Shown: positions 22,751 to 36,400 of the stretch, one piece after another | Layout: each line of letters begins with the position of its first letter | Numbering within the stretch: the first letter of the stretch is position 1 | From: Asterella californica | Lineage: Eukaryota > Streptophyta > Marchantiopsida > Marchantiales > Aytoniaceae | Assembly: GCA_036924285.1 (NCBI GenBank) | Contig: JAYKYS010000002.1 | Coordinates: forward strand, 41,555,501-41,619,500 | DNA: 64,000 nucleotides | Direction of reading: 5' to 3' | Program-made: the position numbers and the translations under genes | The notes under the pieces: model-generated | The model's database searches: none | What the model saw: only the letters and a program-made list of their open reading frames with translations | What the model was told of the DNA's origin: nothing

Positions 22751-25424
22751 ATATTAAGGATGAGGTGAGGTAAATTTCTGCCATTTAAGTTAACCTTTCA
22801 ATCCATAACGCAGTTAGTATAGAAGTGTTACAAGGTTGATTAACCATTAACAACGGTTGTTTTAACCGCTGAAGAAATCTAAAATATATTAGGATATCTC
22901 AAAATTAAATAACTTAGTTATAATTTTTGCACGATTAGTCTCGGAGGATTAGTTCACCGTAATTTCATTCGTTTTTCGATCTACGATTCAAAATGGGTAA
23001 TTTTGGAAGTCTACAAAACGAATACCGTATTGGTTTAATCTAACATCGAACAGTTCACGTCTACTCTCCGAAATATTAGGTGATTGGAGCCACATATTAA
23101 GATCTTTTAAAATTTAAAGTCATTATTAAATTCTTCTAACGAATAAGAGTTTGTTAGAAGAATCAACAAACTACCTACAAGAACGTTGCAACCAGAAAGT
23201 AGGACAATAGACTATTCTTTCCTTAACTGGTCCTCTTCCATAGCATTGGACAGACTGAAAGGCATCTTTTATATTGTACCACGTGGAGTTTGATGGCAAA
23301 ATTCTGTCATTCTACATAGAGGTGAAAGTGTGATCACCTGTATTCTTTGACAATGGTGCAAGAGAGAAAGAGTTTAATGAATGTATCACATAACGAGTAT
23401 ATTTTTCTCACCATATGTAAAATAAAAGAAATTTAGAATTATACTTTTTAAGTATTTTTTAATCCTAGGTATAAACCCAGTGGCAAAATAAACTGAAACA
23501 TGGATTGTGGTGACATTGTTATCAAAGGGTTACAAAGGTTCTCGAACGGTCCAGATTTTCGATGAGAAAATCAAGTTATGTCTTAGCTTACTGATGCTGA
23601 TTGGGTATTTGCCGTTCCTGTTGCTATACTAAGTGGGCAAAGGGGCTACTTGGTCATTTTTCTGAAAAAGTCTCACGTACTGCGAATTGACATAAAAAGC
23701 ATCTTAAGGAGTTAGCTTGTATCTATGACTGTCGTTGGATGATTCGGAGGATTAGGAGGTCCAATGCATTGAGATCTGATATGTGCAGGCTACGCGTTGG
23801 TTAAGACGGTTTTTGAAGAAGACAGATCGTGGTGTGTGTCTTGGAGAAAATTGAGACGTAGGGAAGAGGATTTGGAGTGCTTTAGTGACCTTGAAAAAGA
23901 GTTAGACCGTTCCTGAGTCCAAACTTGCTGTCCTTGGATCCATCGGGATAAAACACAAAGTTCTTCAAGAAATTGAAGACGATACGAAGTTTCATCGGAT
24001 GATTTGAGAAATATTAGAGATACTGATTCGTAAGAGGACGCTTATGTCAGATTTTCATTCGGCTGCGACTTGAAGTTAGATTGTTCTTCGCGATCAGTGA
24101 ACCAAGCTCTTCGTTCTTGATGCCTATGTAGTCAGGGAGTCTTATCTACGCATAGGAGAAAATCATACGTAGATCAAACTGTTGTGTTGTGCGTGGTGAG
24201 TGAAGTCGAGCAGTAGAGGAACGATTTATGACAGTTTTTTGCTTCTTGGGATCAAATTTCTTGCGTGGTTTTACGAGAGAAACTTCAAACAGCTTGTTTC
24301 GAGTCTCGTTAGATTCAAGGTAGTCAAATCTATCAACCAAAGAAGACAGATCTTAGATTTAAGCGGCAAGGAGGATTTTTTGGAGGTTCGATCACTTACG
24401 ATCAAAAATTGAATATCTCGACTGTCAGGAGTCAGATCTGAGAGTTCATAGAGACAACGGAGTTAAGGTGGAAGACACTATCTATATAAGAGACCGTTTG
24501 ACGAAAAGAGAAAGTTCTCATATAGGTCTTTTTTGATTTCTTCACTGCAGTTTTCATCTTTTTGGATTCGTTAGAGTTCTAGTTTGTTATGTACGACTTG
24601 TGGTAGCTAGTTTTAGCTAAGGGCTTGTACATGGATGTTGTTTGGACCTGGGTTTGAATCATGTGATATTGGTGCAAAGCTTTTCGTTAGCAAAAGGATG
24701 TTTCTTTTGCTTGGAGCTACACTTCGGTAGTTTGAGGTCTAGGTTGAGATCTAGAGATTTGTTTTAGGAGGTTGGGTGCAAATTACATACCACATGATCC
24801 CGCCAGAGAATGAAGTAAGTGTTATGACAATGTCCAAATCGTCACTGAGCCCCACCAGAAAAGTCTCCCCACTAAACTCTCGAGGAAAAAATGACCAATC
24901 ATCAGCAAGAAAGACCCACCAACAAGCAGTCCAACGAATAAAAAAATAGTTGCGCGACCAAAATGATTCCACCCGAGTACACACCAAGAAGTATTCATCA
25001 CAATAGTCCTCGGTCCAAACAAATCAAGATGGTCATGAAAATTAGAAAGGAGGTCAAATCTTGCACGAAAAAACAATGATGCAACAAGTCAATATGCATC
25101 CGAAGTGCCCTTTTGGCTGAGGGAAGAAAACCGACAAACATATAAATAAACTACAAAATTTTCATAAAGATTGGTTTAAGATTTGTTAAAGATTGGTTTT
25201 TAAAATGAATAGTGAAAAATATATCGACAGTACTTACAAATAATACTTGTGCTTGTTTGGATTCAGAGAGAATATGACGGGGTGGATTTTTAGACAGTCA
25301 AAGTATATTAAATTAAAATGATTTAATTAAAATTCCACACTGCTTCATTTGATTACATGTTGTCATTGCGGTCACTGAAAACTCATAAGCAACACCAGAG
25401 TAATAATATTTTTAATTTCTCAGT
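22751..25424. other. Non-coding DNA
   Basis: No convincing gene. Near 23.58 kb a plus-strand frame reads TDADW, reminiscent of Ty1/copia RNase H, but the surrounding frame does not support it. Confidence 0.35.
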
Positions 25425-25545
25425 TTTTAATTTATAGCCTAATCCTTGCAAGAGAAAGAGTTAAGACACAAATTAAAAGCCATGTATATTCTCCCTCTTC
25501 CTAACTTTGAAGAGGGTGAATATGCACGCTCTCTAATGCGTGTTG
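25425..25545 (+). repeat. Copy D of the two-hairpin dispersed repeat
   Basis: An AT dyad (TTTTTAATTTATAGCCTAA ... GTTAAGACACAAATTAAAA) is followed by ATTCTCCCTCTTC...GAAGAGGGTGAAT and then ATGCACGCTC. This is the same order as copy B. Confidence 0.55.
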
Positions 25546-26800
25546 TAATTGCAGTCATTGAAAACTCATAAGCAACACCCGGGACTGAAACTCTTTCTGA
25601 TATTAATGCTTGTGGTTTCCACGATTTTTAGACAGTCAAAATGTTGTGAAAACACGAAATTGTACTAGCCGGAGATGAAAAAGTGCAATGGTCAAAGCGG
25701 CCCTGCAAGACAACAATGATAACGCTCATAACCTTGACACAATGCGAGAGCGAGAAAAGTACAAAGCTTGCAATGATGCAAGCGGCTGCTGCCCGGAGCC
25801 TTCTCCAGAAAATCTAATCGTTCCTAACTTCCCATAGCTACCGGAATTGTCACTATTCCAAATGTCCAAACCCTGACGTGAAGAATGCCACGTTGGTTTC
25901 GCACACGTGACTTCTTTTTATAATAGTAGTTGTGATTTAAGGAAGATGGGATCTTTGTTGCGTAGTGTATTTTATCGTATTAAGAAGAGAAAAGTACGGA
26001 GGGAGTCTATGTGAAAGGAGAGAGGAAGGAATTTGGATCCTAATAAACTGCTAAGTCCAACGCATAGTATGTTGCAAGTGGTGCTCTTTGTTTTGCAAAA
26101 GTGGATTAAGAATGATAACATTTGTTTACATTAAATATTTTAATTTTCTGGATAGAATATTGTAATGTTTTTTATAATTTAATGTGTTATCATAGATATT
26201 TGTTTTACTGTTGAGTATATATTAAGCATTATATATTAGAACTTCTTGTAATCCACATTAAACACCGGGTACGACTACAAGCGCTTCGGGTGACCATAAC
26301 TTTATCTTGCGGGTTTGTCTTCAGAGAACTGAAATTCTTTTTAGCATTATGCAGAAAATGATCTTTTTATTTTTATTTAAAATCTATAAAATAAAAATTA
26401 AATTAAAAATATTCACTAGCTTGATGTTATGATTTATCTCAAAGCAAACTATTTAGTATTGACCTAGAATGTTAAACCGAAGATTTGGAGTTTCTTGGAA
26501 CAGAACATAATCTTCTTTTTATACTCAAAGAGCACTAAGAAGGGAAAAGAATATTCTCTTTCATGCTTTATACTCATTCCCGGGGTTTAAGTACTTCTCC
26601 GACTGAATACATGGATGATACTATATTGCAAATTCGTACTCTCTCATGGTAGGACGCTCTTCGAATGCTACACGAATTGTCTCTTTCTCCACGGTAACTG
26701 TACCTAGTACTTAAAGCTGTATTATTCTGTATATTATGTTATATTATATTAACAGATATAATACATATAATATATATTATGATTAAAGTGCAGAAATTTG
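25546..26800. other. AT-rich non-coding DNA
   Basis: Short frames only. AACTCATAAGCAACACC, seen at 25.38 kb, recurs at 25.56 kb. No gene seen. Confidence 0.35.
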
Positions 26801-27120
26801 CTTGATCATGCCCCTAGTAGGTTAGTTTAGCTTGATCACACCCATGATTGGTTATAATACAGTGAAATCAATAATTTTGTTTGGTTGGTGACATTTCGGA
26901 TCACATACATCAGCTCTCAGACAATATATGCTCTGAAGTGTATTAAATTGTTAGACGATTTGGAAAGCAGAGGTATCTAAACACAGTCGAAAATAGACAT
27001 GAAGAAAATCAAGATATAATCACTGGTTTTACTGCCAATAACCATTCAGAGATATAATCAAGCAATACATAATTAAGAGGGGTGTGATAAAGCTCCCCAA
27101 ACGTATTGGGGTGTGAACAA
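26801..27120. repeat. Divergent cluster of GGGGTGTGATCAAG motifs
   Basis: CTTGATCATGCCCCT (26801) and CTTGATCACACCCATGATTGG (26831) face AGGGGTGTGATAAAG (27077) and GGGGTGTGAACAAG (27108), forming an inverted arrangement about 300 bp apart. The motif is the one found in the 22.4-22.7 kb foldback. Confidence 0.55.
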
Positions 27121-29660
27121 GCAAGTTTCTGGATTAAAGTGTGGCAGAGTGGAGAAATGAACTTTGTATATATTCTGATTCCTTCTCATCAACCTAGCAA
27201 CCATTGGACTGTCTTAGATCTAGGTACCGTACTTTGGGGTCAGATTCGACAGAAAATAATTATAAGAGTATAAAGTACAAATTTTCTAAAACTTACGTGT
27301 CTAGAATTCCGAAATCTCAAAAGATTAAACAATTTTAATATTTAGTATATTTGAATGAAGAATGTAAAAAGTTAAACTTCAGAATATTAATAATATTTTG
27401 ATTTTAAACATGATTTGAGGTTGTTTATATTTAAACTTTAACCCATTCAGGTGCTAAACTAAGTATGTGATAAAATAACAAGGGAACTTTGATTGGTTAG
27501 TGAAAGTTAATTCAGTTTAAGATATCGAAGTTGAATTTTGTTTATATTGAAGTAGAATGACATCCATGAAGTCTTGTATGAGAGATTGTCTCAACTGCAA
27601 TTCAAACTATTTTCATATCACGTGCTTTATTTTCTTATGTGGATTTTCATACTTTTAAAATCAAATACAACAAGAGAAATCTATTTGAGCAGAATAGTAA
27701 TTTATAAGTTTCTATCTATATGTTTAATGTAGTTTTTAAATTCATCTTAAAATATCGATTTATCTATGATTTTTATTACACAAAACTAGTAGTGTGCTTT
27801 CTTATTCCAAGAAAATAAGTAAACAGTAAATATTTTTGGTTATTACTTTTATTTACTGTAAAAAATTAATCTAATAGTGACTGGAGCACATATCCATATC
27901 CGACCTAATAAGTATTTGTATTTATTCTTTTAAAATGATAATATATTTTGCAGATAGATCTTGTTGTATCATTCAGTTTTACATACCAAATATGTCCTCA
28001 TTAGGTGAACTTGTACATTTGTCACCTTTGATCATTGTACAACTATATTGATTACTCATCCACATTAAAATTTAAACTAGATTCAACTTTTCATTTATAA
28101 GTACATAATATTAAATGAAAAGTGATGATTTATATATGCATACTTTATGGTAATTAACGTATTATATTTCTCAAATCTTACTTTTAAATGTAAATTAAAA
28201 TATTATATTTTTTTGGTAATTTGGAAAAAATTGTTAAAAATAACAGATAAGATTTTATTACTTTCTTGCAAAAATGACTATGAATGTCCAACTTTTTTCT
28301 TGTGACTACATTCAACACAATCACTGAGTGGACCTCGAGCTAATGCACAAGTGCTTACTATGAACAATTCGACAAATATATTTTGACCCATGCAAATCTA
28401 AATTTATACGGTATTTCACTGGAAAGACTCCGAAAGAGTCTAGTATAAATTAAATACAAGTATCTTTTGTACATAAAACATATAGATGGACAACAAAACT
28501 TGTTTATATTTAGTTGAAGTTTGAAACAACCATTTTCATCTGGTTCCATGCTCGAGGGTTTGGTAAGAGATTTTGTAATAAACACATGTAGGTAAAAATA
28601 GGTTATATAGTAAGATTTTAAATAAATGGTGAAAATAAAGCAGGTTAGTTTTAATTTTTAAATGAGTTATAAACTAAAGTGATTTATATAAATAAATAAA
28701 TTCTGGAATATTTCCTCTTTTAATATATAAAATAAAATAATTTACAAATTGAGAAAGAATAGAGGTTTCAAAAGTCTTACGTGTTATCAGAAAAATACAG
28801 AGAGTTTTCTTCTCGAGGTTCAATGCGTATGCAAAGAAGAAAATTAAATTTCAGATTTCCTTTCATATCAAAGGAAAAGTTTTGATGTATGTATTGGTCG
28901 CGAATCAATACTTCATTATAACTAAAGAAATAGTTTCTAATAAAGGATAATTTAAGAGTCTTATAAATATAAATATAAATACTCTTTATATGCAAATAAT
29001 ATGTGAAGAATAAAGAAATAATCATACGTAACTAAAAAAGTATTTAAAACTCAAGAAAGTTTAATTCTTAGAATCGATATCTCAAGTGAAGCTTGACAAG
29101 TCATAAAGCAATTTGCTTAAAATCATTCTAGAGTAAAAAGACTATTTTATTATAAAACAGTAATATTTCTAAGTTTTTAACAATGTTAATTGCTGAATCG
29201 TATAGAAAGTTAACATAATACCTCATAAGAGAGACAAGGTCTGATGCCCATCAAATTAAACCTTCAATAGTAAACCAAAAAATGCAAGTGGAAGACAAAA
29301 GTTGGTTGTATTCAATAATCCGGTCTACATTTTATATCAAACTATGTATGAAGAAATGAATTAATGATATTCATTTATTATCAATGAAATTAACCTGAAA
29401 TCATGCGGAAGTAACTCTAGTTGCCCTTCCGAAGCTCCGCGCATAGTCAAGCCAGATTATACGTGCAGCCAAGGAGGATGTCAGCTAACCCAGGGACCTA
29501 TAACGCTAGTTTCTCGCATCCCAAAGTACATTTCGTGTCCCCATTAGTTTCAGATAACTCCGTTACACCACTCTTCCCTTCTATCCGGTGTTTCATCAAC
29601 CTTCATCAATCAAGTATACGGGGAATCGGGGATGTATGTTCATGCCTGGAGCCGAGCATG
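27121..29660. other. Very AT-rich non-coding DNA
   Basis: Dense TTAAA/TATTT sequence with no supported gene, RNA or structured repeat. Confidence 0.4.
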
Positions 29661-29667
29661 CATATTA

Positions 29668-30007
29668 GGGGTGTCAAAGTTCAGAGAGATAACTGATCTT
29701 ACAATTGTCACAAATAAATTTATATATAACCGTGATTCATTCTGGATCACACCTTTGACTGAACATCGAGATTTTATCATTGATTATTTTTCAGTTTGTA
29801 CACTCAAGATAATTACTCAGAGCAATAAAAAATCCATTGCAAAAAAAAACAGATGAAACAAATAAAGAACAATTAAGAAAAAACCTGCAAGTATTTTCCT
29901 GCGGGTGCCTCATGAAACTCATGAAACACTGACCGCATTCTTGCCGAAGTCGTAACTCACACCCACGACTCTCGAATATTTTAAAAAGTTACTAACTTTG
30001 ACACCCC
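29668..30007. mobile_element. 340-bp MITE-like element with TIRs and TA target duplication
   Basis: GGGGTGTCAAAGTT at 29668-29681 is perfectly inverted at 29994-30007 (AACTTTGACACCCC), and TA flanks both ends. The inside is non-coding and carries another GGATCACACCTTTGACTGA motif, related to the 22.4- and 26.8-kb repeats. A TA target duplication is typical of Tc1/mariner-type MITEs; the family itself was not identified. Confidence 0.65.
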
Positions 30008-33000
30008 TATTGATGATCTCATATCAAGCCTCTCAGAGATACCCAACTAGTCAACACTCCGAATGCCCCACAAAACACAGAATATTCTACAAATCTTACC
30101 TAGTCTTATTCGCAACTTACAAAAGATAAAAGGACAACCTATCTTTAGCCACATGGTCGAGAAAACGCTAACACCTCAGCGTGACCTAGATGACGTGATG
30201 ATTTTCTTCTTCTGCCATCCGCAAAATCGCAACAGCAGATTGCTGTCTGGAAAGCGCTTCTTTAAGTTCCGCTACTGTTTGTCTTGCACACTCAACGATC
30301 AATGGCAAGAAGCAAAGATACGACAGTAAGAGCCCCTTTCTATGAGCCTCTAGGAAAGGGGCTACACTGACGTAGAAGCTTTAGGTTGATTCTCTAGGTT
30401 CGTACTTCGCGTATCCAGGTCTTAATACCTTGCGAATACCAGAAGGCTGTTCGTAAGTTGGCTCCTTCACTTAGAATCGATGGGAAGTACAATTTTCGTC
30501 AATTTTAACTAACGTACATACTTTACTCAGTTATCGGTTTCTCCGTTACCTGAAAATCCAGAAGGAAGAAAGGAGACGCACTGCCAGTTCTTGTAAGGAT
30601 ATTTTTATAGAGGGTGCCACCCCGGCCGTAGAGAAAGGTCCTTCATTTCCGCGCCATCCTTTTGGGTGTTTCATGGGGCCCCGTGGAAATGGTCTCTAAT
30701 AACCATGGCAACTCAAGACTCAACCAGACGCAATGAAGGTACGCCCATGCAACCCACAGTGCACCCATGTAACGAACCAACCAAAGTGCAAACTTACTTA
30801 CTGCCAGGCCAGCTGTTTTCTGTCGTTCTCTTAGATGGAATACTAGGCCAATCTGTGAAGAGGATAACTTACAGCTTTGCACACACTTCCCAAGACTTTC
30901 ACATTCTACTCACTAGGCTGACTCCAACTACACGGCAAAAGCTCCCCCAGTTGTCGATTACCCCAACTGCCTCTCTGACAGTCGCTCATCATGTGACTGA
31001 ATGCAATGCGGCCAACATGGTGTCCAGTCTTCATACACTGTAACGATGGGTCGCTTCACCGCCCCAGATCGACATGGTGATGGTCTTCTAGCGACATCCC
31101 TCCTAAAATCTCCCTCAGCATGAGATAACATCTCGCCTGCTAATCAACTTTTGTTCACTTTCTCCAGACAACGTGAAGAAAGGAGATACCGTCGATCTCC
31201 TGAATTGGTTAACTGCCATCTTAAGAACATGAACCAATGTAAGACTATTCGAGTAGATTAGCCATTGAGCTTCTGCCTTTTAAGGCACTGATTACGTTTA
31301 CGTTTCCCTCACATCCACAGCATCACGGAAAGTACTTAACTTTTGCTTCTGGCCCTCTGAAGAACTGGCAAAGAAAATCTTAAAGCACATTCGACTGATC
31401 CAGGATGCAGGCGAGAAAAGCTGAATGCTGACGAGAAGCCCACATGACGAGAAACCATCAACTAGTACTGCGAGCATGGCGTCTGATGAACTCATTACGT
31501 GACATCAGGGAGGTCGCATGTGGGACCTGGACATGTTAGATGACTCGCGTGTATCCACGCAGACTCACCGCCATGTCAGACGTCGTAATGCGCGTCAGCG
31601 CTGGGTGAACCTCCCGCTTTGGGCTGCGCGGTCCGGTTCGAATGCCAGCGAAAAACGCGGCTCCCCGAAAGTAGGTCGAACCTACAAAGAAAGAAAGCAG
31701 ACAGCATATATTACACGGTACACATCCCGGAGAGCAAATTACCAGTACAGTGAACCTCGTTCTGATCACACACTCGTGGTCGTGTTTTGTGTAATAAATA
31801 GAAGTTTTTGCTAATATAATATACATAATTACAAGTGTGTAATAATTAAAATTTATACTAATACATATATATAAAACTATAACACAGATATTAAACTAAA
31901 ATACGTGATTACAAATGTACAGTCACATTTCTCGAAAACATCCCCAAGATCTGATTGTATATTTTATATAAAGATTAAGGTTTGATCTAACCTCAACAGA
32001 CGTTTCAGGCACCGTAACATTTTCTCTCTTTCCAGAATTTTGTTAGAATGAAAATATAACACTAAAACTAACAACACCGAGAATAAAAACACAGAGGGCA
32101 AGTGAAATAGTAGCCTCATATTTTCAGCAACATAAAGGTTTCTCAATAGAAATATTTGGGGTGAAAGGCGAGAAATTCTGACGAGAGATGTCAGAGAACA
32201 AGACCGTAAAGAAAAATTCACAATCACTTAGAGGACCGACTCACATCTTTGCAAAACGTCAATCCTACTACATACTGATTGCGAACAGAGTGATATCTAT
32301 AATCACATCCTTTCGTATCTTCTTCAAAACATATTTGCTTACATACAGCGTGATAGTGATTATAGAGGTCGGACCTACGTTGCAGAAAGTCCTTCCCCAT
32401 GAGATAAGTGATAATAAAGCAATTATGATTATCACGAGGTTCCACTGTACAACCCAAAGCTACTTAGCCGAATGACATCATACTAATTACTACCTCCGAA
32501 CAAAATCACTCACAGTGACATCTACCTGTGCACAGTCAAATGTAGGTTGGCCAACCTATTGTACGGTACATTTAAACTTTTCCCTTAAAGATACAGGGAT
32601 CTTGACATGCAGTGTAAGGCACGTTTCCTAAGTCTGCTGATTGCTCAACAGGCGATCCTCCTTGCGCCCGTAGCGAAGATTGACGTATTTGAGCTTCTCT
32701 CCGCTTCACAAACTATGATGCGTCTCACCAAAAGGATGAGGTAGGGTGAGTTCCCCATCAATCCGCATCCAATTTAATCTGGACCACAAGCGTAAAGAGA
32801 TGACCCAGGCTTCTAGTTGTTACAGGATAACTTGTAGATGAGATGGAGATCAGCACGAGGCCTGGAAGCTACACGCGAAGGCATGCAACGCAAGAAGTTT
32901 TGAATCCAATCAGTACGACCAAGCATCTACAACAATGAACGAGCGAAGAACAAGAGAAACCTAATCGAAGGCAAGTAGCAGAAAATGGAGCTGGCCCTCT

Positions 33001-33155
33001 GCGTGCAGTTGATCATTCTCTGCAGCTTCGTCCTATAGAGACAATACATACAGGCTGCGAGTGACCATCGACCAGGTCAAGGTATAGCGGCATATTGCAA
33101 GAATTACCCACATACCTTAAGGTAGCGCGTGCATGTTAACACCCAGAGAAGTATA
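30008..33155. other. Non-coding DNA, mixed composition
   Basis: Open frames of up to 125 codons overlap on both strands and show no family motif. No RNA gene or clear repeat was seen. Confidence 0.35.
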
Positions 33156-33276
33156 TATATTCATACGTCGAGAATGGCAGATATTCTCAAGGACCACTCT
33201 CTAGTATAGAGGTAACACGCGATTAGCCCGGCCAAGTACATAGTAAGAAGCGATTAGGGACCGAATGTGCGCTAAC
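33156..33276 (+). repeat. 120-bp direct repeat, left copy
   Basis: Shares TATTCATACGTCGAGAATGG, AAGGACCACTCTCTAGTA, GGCCAAGTACATAGTAAG and CCGAATGTG with 37711-37823. Confidence 0.85.
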
Positions 33277-33394
33277 GTGCGAAGGGGCATTTGCCAATTG
33301 TTTGTAACCGAAGGGTGTGCCGATGGGAATGTGTAGTACGAAGCACATTTCGAAAAAAGATTCCCGTGGGTATAATACATACCAAGGGTTTTCT

Positions 33395-33440
33395 TGGCAG
33401 TCGCATTGAACTTGGTATACCAAGTTCAATGCGACTGCCA
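33395..33440. other. 46-bp perfect palindrome
   Basis: The two arms 33395-33417 and 33418-33440 are exact reverse complements with no spacer (centre GGTATACC). Pairing extends outward after a one-base bulge (TTTTCT against AGAAAA). It lies inside a 210-codon minus-strand open frame (33223-33855) that has no recognisable domain. Confidence 0.95.
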
Positions 33441-36400
33441 GAAAACAAATGCAGTATGTAGATCGCGATGCAATCCGATCGATTCTCATGTAAAACCTGA
33501 AGTTGTGTACTACAATAGTGCAATAAGCGAAGGCAGTCAAGGCGAACGTAGATTGGGATAGCGAAAAGAACCGAACCGAAGTGTAAAACCAGAGACAATG
33601 CGGAGCGTACAAAAGAATGCTGCAGTCAACCAAAGTCATAAACACCATGATCACAGAGGAAGCAACAAGGATACATCCATGTTCAGAAAGCCAGTTGGTC
33701 AGCTTTCTGTCTAAAGTTGACCGGAGTAGAGAATGAGAAGGTGTGACACCCACTACGTAATTACCACATACACGCCCAGCATACAGGTATCCAGACTTCC
33801 CTAGCAAGCACCCAACCTTGTCCCTGAGTTCCTCGGCACCACTGCAATGCCACATGAAATAACAGCCTAATATGACGCCTCTAAAAGGACACCATCAGCC
33901 GAGAGGTCAGAACGTAGACGAAAGGTAAAGGAGAATTGTCTTAATGTATAATGGTACACGGGTAAAGCAGTTTTCGGAGAAAACACTAGTGCACACTACA
34001 AGGTCGGGCCAAGGAGAAATGTGTAGGGAAAACACATATCCAAGATGGTAGGGAAGTGCAGGACAGATGACAAGTACAAAATGCGATGCCTAACGATCTG
34101 AGCGAGAGAGAGCAGCTATAACTGTAATATAGAGCGATAAGCTGAAAAGCAGAGTGCACGAAGTAAGAGTTGTCTAGATAATGATAAACATAAACGTACA
34201 GAAACACAATATGCATCGTGTGGAGAAGCAACCATGAGGCATCCGGGAATAATCGAACCAGCAGTACAACACCAGATTGTTAACCATGAAGAAGGTAGAG
34301 GTTAAAGGCAATTCCCCCAACAAAAGTCACGGACACAGCTGTAGGTAATGAATAGGTGTGCACTGAAACACCTAACTATCACATGATACACACAGAGCAT
34401 GCAACAGGACACTCTCCTGTCGCATGCACCTCAACCAGCTCTCTGACTTCATCAGCACCCAACAGGGAAGGTTAGGCTACAGATGAGTAGGAGAAGTGAT
34501 CAAACGAAGTTGACGACTTTCCCAACTCTGCAGGGCCTTGTCGGTACAGGAGTTTTTGTTCAGTTCCGGGAACATCCCCATGTAGTGAGAGGCTGGACGT
34601 ACCATAGGTCCATCAAACATGGATGCGAAGATATCCAGGCGAGACAAATAGCTGTAATTACGAGTGGTCTGGCAGACTAGGATGTACAATCTCTCGTGTA
34701 CCGAGAGTCAAATGCGTTATGCAAAACTACTCAATAGTGTGTTAAGGTACGAGCAACGTGATTGCCTGAAACGAACATACAGCGTTTTGGTATAGCGAGG
34801 ACACTGCAACCGTGGAGAAGGGTTTGAAAGGACGTCCGGAGAACGAGAAACGGAGTAGAAAACCAGACAGACCGTGTGGACTATCCCTGCCTAAATGCTA
34901 CAGCGTGGGTTTGGTTTCACGAGACATTATTACTGCCATGTAAACTGTCAGCTTGAAGTCGTAGGAACAAGAAGTGGGGATAAAATAGAATCAACAAGCT
35001 CTTATCTTGAAGACCAAGTGAACGGAAAGTGGGAAGGAGAACGCCCGAGTTGTAAGTAATTTTGGTAAAGTATAACCCTAAGTTCAGAGCAAGGAGAAAA
35101 TGTACATTCGAGTAGATATCCCTTATATGTACGTGACTATACCACAGGAGAGAGGCCACTTCAATCTTTAATCTCCTTGGGACAGGTCGGTGCAAAAATC
35201 AGTTCCGGCAACACGATGATGTAAAGAAACAGCATTTGGGCAGAAAGAGACCGCGATTTAGGGCAAGTTCAGTCAAAACTAACATGAATATGAAACTGCT
35301 GATATAATTTAGACCTCGGGTTCTCTCTGCATCAGAAGGTCATACGCATATTGTACATGTTACCTATATTGCACTTAGTACATACCAGGGGGACTGTGCT
35401 ATGTACTACACATTCCGTATATGTCTGTACGAAATTTGATGCTCGTCGAAGAAACCTATTTAGTGAATCAAAAAGCTCTTACCATCGGACTTGTTCACAA
35501 GATTCAGTCGCATGGAGTCGAAACCCAAAATCAGCTGCCTTGTTCTCCAACTCTTTTTGGGGTCAGCTTGACAAAGTCTCTTCGATTGATGACTTACTTC
35601 AATCCTTCCTGGCTGAAACTTGGAAGGTTATGAAGAATGTCCTTAACGGTATGTCATCTTACTACTTGGGTAAGTAAGCTGTCTCTTCTGCTTTGTGTTT
35701 CATCTTCTCAACCCATCCTTGTTTCTAGCACCATCCAGTCAGGGCGCGGGGTCTATGATCGAAAGGCTACGGCATGCAAGTCTTAATGAGTACATCTTCT
35801 CAGGAATCCTAGTATGAGTGCGCAGAACTTAAGCAACTGGCGACTTACCAGAGACAAAACTCATAGAACACGCACTAAGCAGAGAATCTATCATGGCTCT
35901 GGAGCAGCCTCCTTGTGTGGCTTTGTAACGCGAAACATCAATAAATCTGTAGGTCATCATCAACGGCAGGAAGTAATACTCAAACAAAGTATAATCTGAA
36001 AGCTGTAGTTCTGACGACTTATTCATGTTATCAGGAATAGAAATTCTTATCTCCTCAAGAGCCTAAACTGTAAATCTTCTGGGAAATGCAGAAGTGCTCG
36101 TGTGCAGGTGAAAGGAGGTTGGCTCACTTTGGGGATCTGCTCACAAGCGTTCAAGAAGCAGCGATTTTGCAGGAAAATACATAACTACGTCACTCACCAC
36201 GAAGAATACAGGCCATGTGTGCTAATGATATATTTTTAAGCTTCTAGTTTACTACAGAAGCTTAGAAGCAATTTCCAGTGAGTCAATACCTCGCTTCCAT
36301 ACTGGTCCCAAAACCTTTTAACATTTCCTGTCCCGTAGATTTTCAAGTATATTTAAGTATTCATGCGCCAAGACGAAAAGCGAACCCAAAGACTGACTAG

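Noticed and set aside
23580..23680. TDADW motif suggesting Ty1/copia RNase H
   Set aside because: The frame lacks the following conserved residues and stops soon after; a single short match is not sufficient.
30666..31043. 125-codon plus-strand open frame
   Set aside because: No domain, an overlapping antisense frame, and no transcription or splice signal.
33223..33855. 210-codon minus-strand open frame
   Set aside because: It has no recognisable domain, its middle is the 46-bp palindrome, and no splice or promoter context supports it. Length alone is not enough.
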